Shown: one piece after another, positions 56,101 to 62,812 of the stretch
Position numbering within the stretch: the stretch's first letter is position 1
Layout: every line of letters begins with the position of its first letter
Origin: Gaetbulibacter saemankumensis DSM 17032
GTDB taxonomy: Bacteria; Bacteroidota; Bacteroidia; Flavobacteriales; Flavobacteriaceae
NCBI RefSeq assembly: GCF_000425645.1
Contig: NZ_AUDV01000006.1
Location: 310,001 to 374,000, forward strand
Direction: 5' to 3'
DNA length: 64,000 bases
Notes under the pieces: model-generated
Database searches by the model: none
What the model was told of the DNA's origin: nothing
The model's input: only the letters and a program-made list of their open reading frames with translations
Translations under genes and position numbers: made by a program

Positions 56101-58123
56101 TTGTTTCAACAATTTTCCATATTCTATCTATGCGAGTCACTTCTGTACTAACAACATTACTAATATTTACAGTATTTGTGTTGGTTCCGAAAAAATCTGC
56201 ATTATTACATCCCCAAACTAAAAAATCACCATCTTTATTAAACTCATTTACATTTAGATTGTTAGTCGTAAATATCCCATCGAGACCTATTGTAATTTCA
56301 TTGAACACATTTTGAGATTTTGATTGCTTCTGGTTTAAATCTGAAATGGAATCTCTGGCAATACCTGCAACATGAAAATTATATCCCGAATTAACACTTA
56401 CATCCCAAACAACGGTACCAAAGGAATTGATATAATCTTTTTGGGCCTGATTAGCATCACCTAATGTAATACCATATTTAATGGCTAAATAGGATTCTAT
56501 TTTTTGTCGGTCGACATCAGAAACGCGTTCGGCAAACGTGAATATTTCAGCAACCCGACCATTCAGGTTCCCTAAACTTGCATTCTTAGTTTTACCAATA
56601 AAATATGGCGTTCCGTAAACAACATCTGGTTCTGGAATTGCATCTACATACCCTACATTTTCAAAAGTTGTAATGTTTTGAGTCGGTGATTCTACATCCT
56701 CAACACTATTATAAATAATACGCATACCATCAGACACCGTGGATGTTTTATTCCCTACATTAATAATACCTGCTGTCGCATAAGACCTACTTGAAGATGC
56801 AGGTAAAGCATAATAAGGATTTATGGTAGAAGAGCCTTGGTTATACCACAAATATTCGCCAGACAAATTACTCGTATAGTCACCTAGACCAATTCCAGTA
56901 ACATCATTAGTATCGTCAACATAACCTTCTGAAGCCATTATATCTGCGATAGATCCGGAAAAAATAGTCATCCCTGAAACCGTAGAAACATCTTCATCAG
57001 ACTGCATAACAACAAACATATCCTGATTATAAAAACCATTATCTGTATTATATAAATACTGACTTACCGTACTACCATCATTTTCAAATTTTAATACTGG
57101 ATTAAAGTTTATATTCTCCGAAGGGCTATCGACATATGTGGGGCGATTTAAGGTATCACTAGTAGCATCTTTCCCATTAGTTCCAATATCTTTCCATGTT
57201 TTAACCACAGAGCTTGAACCATTTTCATATATAACACCACGAGTCGACTTTAACCAAAGCCTAAAATCAGCCGTAATACCACCAGGTCCGGGAATATTAT
57301 AATTAAACATTTCGGCATTTACATCATATGTAAAACTCGTATTATCATTATTATAAATGGTTATGGTAGATGACAAGGTTCCAGTTCCTCCTTTGGGAGC
57401 AACAAATGTTATTGGCAATATTACATAATCACCGGCAGCAACGGATGCTGTAAAAGGTAATAGTGTACTTACTGAAGTTAAAACATATGCCGGAACAGAA
57501 AAATCCGCTGAGGAACTTACTATATTGGTTATTTCTAAAGGACAGCTTCCTGTATTTGCAATAACAAAATATCTGGTTTCAGAATTACCCTCGTCGATTA
57601 CACCAAAAAAGGTACCATTCGTTGCAGAAGTGTTTGTCGAACCGTTAAAAATATCGGCAGATGGACTTCCTCCGAGCACATTAATCTCTGGACTACTGCT
57701 TAATGAAAAAGTAAATATAAAGATTGGAGTTTTTTTAATTTCGATATAAATTTCTGTTGTAGCCGCACAGTTGCCACTAACATTTGTAATAGTGAAATCA
57801 ATTGACTCTAATCCTCCATTACACCCAGAAGGAACAATATTTCGGGGTAAATTGTGATCGTTATCCAGCGTTAATTCAAAATCTGTAGTATTAGAAATAG
57901 CTACCGATTCTATTTTAAGTTTATCAGGACAATCAAGTAAAGTATTAGTAATAGTGAAAGCTATACTATTTCCAGAAGTAATAGAAATTTCTTGGTTTTC
58001 GGAAACAACCGAACCACCAACAACCTGAACTTTAACATCTTGCGCATATCCAATAGCACAGACCAAAAAAAACAATATACCCAACACGTAGGTACTATTG
58101 CTTGAGAGAGAGCAATATTTCAT
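53171..58123 (-). CDS. Giant secreted surface protein: choice-of-anchor/LamG domains with T9SS type A sorting signal
   Basis: The 1650-residue protein has a signal peptide (1-27), a beta-rich N-terminal part, a choice-of-anchor D-like domain (about 150-275, around VIDEGNSETRYFVIANTGSCP), a concanavalin-like region (about 280-560, WLKSTRGVIYENGS and later PYFIGKTKNASLGNLNGR), a LamG domain (about 780-950, with DFTISAWVKAD and WHHIAFVYNSGTIYLYVDG), several beta repeats and a C-terminal T9SS type A sorting domain (last ~75 residues, LYNILGQLVKVEKG and SGAYILKIKT). It should be exported through the T9SS and attached to or released from the surface. Ligand unknown; adhesion or polysaccharide binding fits LamG. 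It is monocistronic. Confidence 0.9.
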   Translation of the reverse strand: MKYCSLSSNSTYVLGILFFLVCAIGYAQDVKVQVVGGSVVSENQEISITSGNSIAFTITNTLLDCPDKLKIESVAISNTTDFELTLDNDHNLPRNIVPSGCNGGLESIDFTITNVSGNCAATTEIYIEIKKTPIFIFTFSLSSSPEINVLGGSPSADIFNGSTNTSATNGTFFGVIDEGNSETRYFVIANTGSCPLEITNIVSSSADFSVPAYVLTSVSTLLPFTASVAAGDYVILPITFVAPKGGTGTLSSTITIYNNDNTSFTYDVNAEMFNYNIPGPGGITADFRLWLKSTRGVIYENGSSSVVKTWKDIGTNGKDATSDTLNRPTYVDSPSENINFNPVLKFENDGSTVSQYLYNTDNGFYNQDMFVVMQSDEDVSTVSGMTIFSGSIADIMASEGYVDDTNDVTGIGLGDYTSNLSGEYLWYNQGSSTINPYYALPASSSRSYATAGIINVGNKTSTVSDGMRIIYNSVEDVESPTQNITTFENVGYVDAIPEPDVVYGTPYFIGKTKNASLGNLNGRVAEIFTFAERVSDVDRQKIESYLAIKYGITLGDANQAQKDYINSFGTVVWDVSVNSGYNFHVAGIARDSISDLNQKQSKSQNVFNEITIGLDGIFTTNNLNVNEFNKDGDFLVWGCNNADFFGTNTNTVNISNVVSTEVTRIDRIWKIVETTESSSDVGNVYVSIPESTFSSFSLGADEEYVLIVTDNENFVDNHIIDVVPLLNDGVGNLKTWYDFDGTKYFTFGKAPKLSENHAVSFTAGDYMVGETNVNLNVNDFTISAWVKADASQTSTRTIMAKGSKLQLRLNSLHQVEVLVDDNITPRFISTMALTDNKWHHIAFVYNSGTIYLYVDGVLDKTELNVSAPSPNFNNFSIGALYVSKNDISNPFLGDIDEVCIWDQGLTESQVRYLMNQEIEEDSSNKVTGKIIPTGASSNELANIPWSTLRGYYDFNNFCGTTAVSQADNNFFLRIKYLEKDKQIVENQNIPVPYISKADGAWDSAATWENSNSQILPNSVALDGSTRIDWNIVEMSHDIYSGDRNISLLGLKSHSGEFTIADPSEVQNETNSGQSLTITHYLELDGVIDLVGESQLIQTEGSVLDADSGGYLERDQQGFANSYNYNYWSSSVGPIVGSLFTEGEGIAYSNPNYKIKYTLKDGTNSESYVGINFKTSTYAADLSTPSSPRIISTRWLYKFYGASSDYRSWGKINQYSSLISGEGFTMKGTSGGANLSEQQNYVFKGMPHNADIYLELNKSSGDVDRLIGNPYPSAIDATEFILDNMSLEAGGYNENGTVFNGALYFWDHFGEENTHNQSGYIGGYATRNLVGGAAALIVDKNNNTLSGNKIPGQFISVNQGFFVKTSLGGQLNDNDELLAEVDGGTIVFKNSQRVFAREDDTESMFFKQPNAKGKTISNKSIDSKIDETPIIRLGFDSPMGYHRQIVLGVKDKASKGFDLGYDALMADIGEEDMYWLIGKHKFVIQGINHINELDTVSIGLKVKQSGLVTISIDSKENIADDLPILIMDNITGEVINIQKEVFQVSLDSGTYNERFSLVFKEDNSLKVGEKLILTSDIITYYDSKNAAVVINGKGKENFKEVELYNILGQLVKVEKGNGDKKIVMPVQVASGAYILKIKTFKGVFRRRIIIE

Positions 58124-58148
58124 AGAGTTAAGAGAGCAATTTACACGA

Positions 58149-58176
58149 CAAATATAATATATTTTTTTAAAAACAA
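58149..58176 (-). promoter_or_regulatory. Promoter of the giant T9SS protein gene (TTG - N17 - TATATTTG)
   Basis: On the minus strand TTG (58176-58174) and TATATTTG (58156-58149) are 17 bases apart, matching the flavobacterial consensus, 26 bases before the start codon. The -33 TTG is embedded in an ATCGAT element (see the repeat at 58174-58204). Confidence 0.6.
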
Positions 58177-58204
58177 TCGATAACGTGTTTATTTTTGTCG
58201 ATAA
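58174..58204. repeat. Paired TCGATAA, 21 bp apart, at the -33 region of the T9SS protein gene
   Basis: TCGATAA occurs at 58177-58183 and 58198-58204, a 21-base period, overlapping and just upstream of the -33 box of the minus-strand promoter. The same heptamer pair with the same spacing precedes the histidine kinase gene at 12192-12219. It may be a binding site for a dimeric regulator; the evidence is pattern only. Confidence 0.35.
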
Positions 58205-58384
58205 ATTACATTGTATTGTAAATTATAAGTCATTTCAACACTTACAACTTGCATACTTCCAGAATATTCCGCAATTCCTTAATGCATAAAGAAAACAGGA
58301 TTTTCAGATAGGGAATTTTAAAATTAATCTTAACTTTAATCTTTCAATCACTAAAGATTGTACTGGTATAACATTTTCTTAAAT

Positions 58385-59344
58385 ATGAAAAAACTTGTTT
58401 TACTTATTGCCTTCTCAATTGTTTGCAATTATGGCTATTCGCAGTCCAAAAAACTATTTCGTCTAGCCTCTAAAACAGAAAATCTTCAAGAAAAAATCGA
58501 TTTATACACTCAAATAATTACTCTGGAACCTAAAAACCTAGATGCCTACTTTTACCGTGGTTTAGCTAAAAATAACAGTGGTGATTATCTAGGTGCTATT
58601 GTAGATTATTCAAAAATCATTTTAATAGATCCCGATGCCGACACCTATTACAACCGTGCCAATTCTAGATATAGTATAAAAGATTTTGAAGGTGCTTTGG
58701 AAGATTACAAAAAAGCCTATGAAACGGATCCTAATTTCGTGGCCGCGCTGTATAGTTTAGGCTGTGTAAAATATGATTTAGGACAATATGAAGAAGCCAT
58801 TAAAGACTTCACTAAAGTAATAAAAGCCACCCCTTACAATCCCAAAACCTATTTTATTAGAGCAGCCTCTTATGAAGCTCTGGAGTATTATAACGAAGCA
58901 GCAAAAGATTACACTCTAGCCATTATGGTAAGCCCTACTGCCGATTCTTATTACAATCGAGGTGTTTTTTATTTAAGTATCAATTACTACAGCCAAGCTA
59001 ATGACGATTTCAATATTTCCCTAAAACTAAATAAGAAAAATAGTTACACCTATTTTTACAGAGGTGTTTCTCAATTTCTTTTAGGAAAATTCAATAATGC
59101 TGTTTCCGACTTTCAAAGCGCCTTGGAATTTGACTCCTTAGATTTCGACGCCATGCTCGGACTTGCAATCTGCCTATCTTATTTAGATCATACAGAACAA
59201 GCTAAAATGTACCTCGACAAGGCTTCTAATATTATTAATGTTAATAGTAATAATAAAAACCTAGAAGACTATCAAAATACTTATTGGTATCAAAACCGGC
59301 TACAGTATTTACAGCAAATGTTAGAAAAATTAAATAACATTTAG
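58385..59344 (+). CDS. Secreted TPR-repeat protein
   Basis: From ATG 58385, which exposes a signal peptide (MKKLVLLIAFSIVCNYGYS), the product is about 319 residues. It is made of seven or eight TPR repeats, each with the DAYFYRGLAKNNSGDY or AALYSLGCVKYDLGQY type of pattern. It probably scaffolds proteins in the periplasm. There is no neighbour that gives a specific role; it converges on rsmG. An earlier ATG at 58358 gives a longer N-terminus and no better signal. Confidence 0.88.
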   Translation: MKKLVLLIAFSIVCNYGYSQSKKLFRLASKTENLQEKIDLYTQIITLEPKNLDAYFYRGLAKNNSGDYLGAIVDYSKIILIDPDADTYYNRANSRYSIKDFEGALEDYKKAYETDPNFVAALYSLGCVKYDLGQYEEAIKDFTKVIKATPYNPKTYFIRAASYEALEYYNEAAKDYTLAIMVSPTADSYYNRGVFYLSINYYSQANDDFNISLKLNKKNSYTYFYRGVSQFLLGKFNNAVSDFQSALEFDSLDFDAMLGLAICLSYLDHTEQAKMYLDKASNIINVNSNNKNLEDYQNTYWYQNRLQYLQQMLEKLNNI

Positions 59345-59351
59345 ATATTTT

Positions 59352-59984
59352 TTACAGAGGCTTGTATTTCAATGGCAGATGTACGACTTTTTTTGTTTCA
59401 AAAAAATCTTCCTCATAAAAGTCACTTATATTGTAGATACTTGCCGTTTTATAGTCTTGTAATTCTTCTTTTAAATCGCCTCCTTTAAGATATAAAATTC
59501 CGTTTTTCAATTCATGATTTTGATTTTTAGAAATTTTACCTTTTACCCAGTGCACAAAAGTAGGCATAGCAGCAACAGCACGACTCACAATAAAATCATA
59601 TTGTTCCTGAACTTCTTCAACCCGTCCATGTGTTGTTCTAACATTGGTTAACCCCAATCCTTCAACAACCTCATTTACTACTTTTAATTTTTTAGCAATA
59701 CTATCCACTAAGTGGAAGGAACATTCTGGATACAATATTGCCAAAGGAATGCCCGGAAAACCACCTCCAGTACCAACATCCATAATTCGAGCTCCATCTT
59801 TAAACCCCATAACTTTAGCTATTGCCAACGAATGTAATACGTGACGTAAATACAATTCATCTATATCCTTTCTTGACACCACATTAATCTTTATGTTCCA
59901 ATCTTTATATAGGGTTTCAAGCTTTTTAAATTTATTAATTTGATCTTCGGTAAGGTTTGTAAAGTATTTCAGTATGAGATCCAT
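59352..59984 (-). CDS. rsmG: 16S rRNA (guanine(527)-N(7))-methyltransferase
   Basis: RsmG (GidB) methylates G527 of 16S rRNA using SAM. The 210-residue protein has the SAM motif MDVGTGGGFPGIPLAIL and the following FHLVDSIAKKLKVV, and VSRAVAAMPTFVHW, all family signatures. It is a single gene with a -7 element about 20 bases upstream of its ATG. Confidence 0.95.
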   Translation of the reverse strand: MDLILKYFTNLTEDQINKFKKLETLYKDWNIKINVVSRKDIDELYLRHVLHSLAIAKVMGFKDGARIMDVGTGGGFPGIPLAILYPECSFHLVDSIAKKLKVVNEVVEGLGLTNVRTTHGRVEEVQEQYDFIVSRAVAAMPTFVHWVKGKISKNQNHELKNGILYLKGGDLKEELQDYKTASIYNISDFYEEDFFETKKVVHLPLKYKPL

Positions 59985-60001
59985 GCTTGTTAAATTTTCA
60001 A

Positions 60002-60009
60002 CAAAAATA
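60002..60009 (-). promoter_or_regulatory. Candidate -7 promoter element for rsmG
   Basis: TATTTTTG on the minus strand matches TAnnTTTG 18 bases before the rsmG ATG; a TTG lies 23 bases further upstream, at the edge of the accepted spacing. Confidence 0.45.
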
Positions 60010-60066
60010 TACTTTTTAAGTGCATAATTTTACAAAAAAACGTTATAACTTACGTTGGTTTATGCC

Positions 60067-60074
60067 TATCTTTG
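60067..60074 (+). promoter_or_regulatory. Candidate -7 promoter element for the desaturase
   Basis: TATCTTTG matches TAnnTTTG 54 bases before ATG 60128. It lies inside the longer open frame that begins at 60020, arguing against that longer start. Confidence 0.4.
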
Positions 60075-60127
60075 CGCCGCATGTGGTATTACCAACCTGT
60101 CACATACCATATTTTAAAATTAATAGC

Positions 60128-61228
60128 ATGACAAAACAATCTCTCTCCTTTTCAAGAACGGATTCTGCAAAATTCTTTCGCACACTAAATAAGCGTGTTA
60201 ACAATTATTTTAAAGAAAATAACGTGAAACGCACTGGAAATTGGAAACTATGGGTTAAAACAATCGTAATGTTTTCACTCTTTTTAACACCTTACTTTTT
60301 ATTGTTAACCTTAAATATTCCTGGTTGGGCACAATTACTACTAACCATTGTAATGGGAATAGGAATGGCAGGTGTTGGTATGAATGTAATGCACGATGGG
60401 AACCATGGCTCCTTTTCTAATAAAGCTTGGATTAACCGATTAATGGGAAGCAGTATTTATATACTTGCAGGAAATGTTTATAACTGGAAAGTTCAGCATA
60501 ACGTACTACACCATACATATACAAATATTCATGGCCATGATGAAGATTTAGAAGCAGGACGTATTTTACGCTTTAGTGAACATGCCGAGTGGCATTGGCA
60601 CCATAGATTTCAGCATTATTATTCTGTACTACTTTATGGGCTATTAACTATTAACTGGGCCATAACAACCGATTTTATACAAATGCGTCGCTACATGCAA
60701 CGTAAATTATCTTACGGTAAATTCCCAAATCCTGTTTGGAACTGGAGTAAGTTAGTGATTTCAAAAATACTTTATATTGCAATATGGATTGTAATCCCTA
60801 TGCTTATTTTAGACATTGCTTGGTGGAAAATTTTAATCGGCTTTTTTGTAATGCACTATACTGCTGGACTCATATTAAGTGTTGTATTCCAATTAGCTCA
60901 CGTCATGGAAGAAGCAGAAATGCCTCTACCAGAAAAAGATGGTACGATGAAAAACACATGGGCTGTACACCAACTTAAAACAACCGTTAACTTCAGTACA
61001 AAAAACAAAATTGTTAATTGGTTTACGGGAGGTTTAAACCATCAGGTTGAACATCATATATTTCCACATATTAGTCATATTCATTATTCTAATATTTCTA
61101 AAATAGTGAAGGAAACAGCTAAAGAATTTAACTTACCATATAACGAATATAAAACTACCCGTAAGGCTATTATTGCTCATTTCAAACATTTAAGGGAAAT
61201 GGGAATGAAACCTGCTTTACATGTCTAA
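60128..61228 (+). CDS. Membrane fatty-acid desaturase (acyl-CoA/acyl-lipid type)
   Basis: From ATG 60128 the product is about 366 residues; an upstream frame from 60020 would add 36 residues across the promoter element. Three histidine boxes define the diiron desaturase: HDGNH, HNVLHH and HQVEHH. The HQVEHH form, with Q as first residue after His, is typical of front-end/linoleoyl-CoA-type desaturases. Four membrane helices surround the boxes. There is no fused cytochrome b5 domain. It would introduce a double bond into membrane fatty acids with O2; regiospecificity unknown. Confidence 0.91.
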   Translation: MTKQSLSFSRTDSAKFFRTLNKRVNNYFKENNVKRTGNWKLWVKTIVMFSLFLTPYFLLLTLNIPGWAQLLLTIVMGIGMAGVGMNVMHDGNHGSFSNKAWINRLMGSSIYILAGNVYNWKVQHNVLHHTYTNIHGHDEDLEAGRILRFSEHAEWHWHHRFQHYYSVLLYGLLTINWAITTDFIQMRRYMQRKLSYGKFPNPVWNWSKLVISKILYIAIWIVIPMLILDIAWWKILIGFFVMHYTAGLILSVVFQLAHVMEEAEMPLPEKDGTMKNTWAVHQLKTTVNFSTKNKIVNWFTGGLNHQVEHHIFPHISHIHYSNISKIVKETAKEFNLPYNEYKTTRKAIIAHFKHLREMGMKPALHV

Positions 61229-61245
61229 CCATTATTATTTATTAA

Positions 61246-62430
61246 ATGCAACTACTATCTGATCGAATTTTAAACATGGCTACCTCTGCGACATTAGCAA
61301 TGGCTGCCAAAGCAAGAGAACTTAGAGGCGAAGGCAAAGATATTATAGGATTAAGTCTCGGAGAGCCTGATTTTAACACTCCAGATTTCATTAAGGATGC
61401 TGCAATTCAAGCTATTAATGACAATTACAATTCTTATTCGCCGGTTGATGGATATGCCGATTTAAAAGAAGCTATCATTACTAAATTCAAACGCGATAAT
61501 AACTTAACTTATTCACCGGCTCAAATTGTTGTTTCAACAGGAGCAAAACAATCATTAGCAAACATAGCAGGTGTGATGCTAAATAAAGGTGATGAAGTAA
61601 TCTTGCCTTGTCCTTATTGGGTAAGTTATTCTGATATTGTAAAGCTAAATGAAGGCACCCCTGTGGAAGTAAAAACAACCATAGACACTGATTTTAAAAT
61701 GACGCCTGCACAACTGGAAGCTGCTATTACACCAAATACTAAAATGATGTGGTTTAGTTCACCTTGTAACCCAAGTGGCTCTGTATATAGTAAAGATGAA
61801 TTAGAAGGTCTTGCAGAAGTTCTAGCAAAACACCCTGATATCTATGTGGTTTCTGATGAAATCTACGAACACATTAACTACGGAGAAGGTCACACCAGTA
61901 TAGCTGAAATTGATGGCATGTACGACAGAACCATAACCGTAAATGGTGTTTCTAAAGCTTTCGCCATGACCGGATGGCGTATTGGATATATTGGAGGTCC
62001 AGAAAAAATTGCCAGAGCTTGTAACAAATTACAGGGGCAAATTACGAGTGGTGCCAACTGTATTGCACAACGCGCCGTAATTACTGCTTTAAACGAATCT
62101 CCATCCCGTGTACAATACATGATAGATGAATTTAAACAACGTCGTGATTTAATATTAGGCCTTTTAAGTGATATTGAAGGATTCCATTGCAATACACCTG
62201 AAGGTGCTTTTTATGTATTCCCTAATGTAACTCATTTCTTTGGTAAAACATTAAGAGGAAAAAAGATTAATAATGCAACAGATTTCTCATTATATTTATT
62301 AGAAGAAGCCTTGGTAGCAACCGTTACCGGTGAAGCCTTTGGTAACCCTGATTGCATCCGTATATCGTATGCCGCTTCACAAGAACAAATTATTGAAGCA
62401 ATAAAAAGAATAAAAGAAGCAGTGAGTTAA
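61246..62430 (+). CDS. Aspartate aminotransferase-type PLP enzyme
   Basis: The 394-residue protein is a class I aminotransferase of the aspartate aminotransferase Ib group. It shows LGEPDFNTP, VSTGAKQSL, NPSG at 175-178, SDEIYEH with Asp204 and VNGVSKAFAMTGWRIGY with PLP Lys237 and the arginine that binds the alpha-carboxylate. It would make aspartate from oxaloacetate with glutamate. It follows the desaturase gene after 17 bases, possibly co-transcribed, and ends at a terminator. Confidence 0.92.
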   Translation: MQLLSDRILNMATSATLAMAAKARELRGEGKDIIGLSLGEPDFNTPDFIKDAAIQAINDNYNSYSPVDGYADLKEAIITKFKRDNNLTYSPAQIVVSTGAKQSLANIAGVMLNKGDEVILPCPYWVSYSDIVKLNEGTPVEVKTTIDTDFKMTPAQLEAAITPNTKMMWFSSPCNPSGSVYSKDELEGLAEVLAKHPDIYVVSDEIYEHINYGEGHTSIAEIDGMYDRTITVNGVSKAFAMTGWRIGYIGGPEKIARACNKLQGQITSGANCIAQRAVITALNESPSRVQYMIDEFKQRRDLILGLLSDIEGFHCNTPEGAFYVFPNVTHFFGKTLRGKKINNATDFSLYLLEEALVATVTGEAFGNPDCIRISYAASQEQIIEAIKRIKEAVS

Positions 62431-62448
62431 AAATCCTGTTTCATTTGA

Positions 62449-62482
62449 ATAAAAAAGCCTCTAATTAGCGGCTTTTTTATTT
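62449..62482 (+). terminator. Intrinsic terminator of the aminotransferase gene
   Basis: AAAAAAGCC ... GGCTTTTTT stem with TCTAATTAGC loop and T-run; on the minus strand it also lies at the end of the small broken gene. Confidence 0.75.
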
Positions 62483-62740
62483 CAATATATAAATCATAAA
62501 CGCTAATAATACGCATAATAAAAATGATAAAATCATTATTTGCTTACGTTTAATTCGAGCATTTTCAGTCTTCATACGTTTTTGAATGCGCAATAAATCA
62601 AGTTTTGATGCTTTAGGAAAATTTTTCAGTTTCACATGAGCATAACTCCCATAAGAGGGTTGCTTAGCCTATCGTTTTAATAAATTACGATTATTTTGTA
62701 ATGACTTGATCGCAGCCATCATTGAACCTTCTCCGCCCAT
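62477..62740 (-). pseudogene. Small conserved gene with C-terminal membrane helix, interrupted by an in-frame TAG
   Basis: On the minus strand the frame starts at ATG 62740 (MGGEGSMMAAIKSLQNN; an in-frame ATG at 62764 adds 8 residues) and reads through 87 codons to TAA at 62477, but codon 24 is TAG (62671-62669). The rest reads ASKLDLLRIQKRM and ends with a transmembrane helix (MILSFLLCVLLAFMIYIL). The MGGxGSMxxAIxSLxxN start resembles a small conserved flavobacterial protein of unknown function (recalled). Either the gene is newly broken or the base is a sequencing error. It lies upstream of trkH in gene order. Confidence 0.7.
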
Positions 62741-62812
62741 AATAACATTTTTTAAGTGAAACATATAATACACTCTCTTATATGTAAATTATTTCACCTA
62801 AATGTTACAAGT

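Noticed and set aside
60020-60127. N-terminal extension of the desaturase
   Set aside because: It would span the promoter element at 60067-60074 and has no similarity to desaturases.
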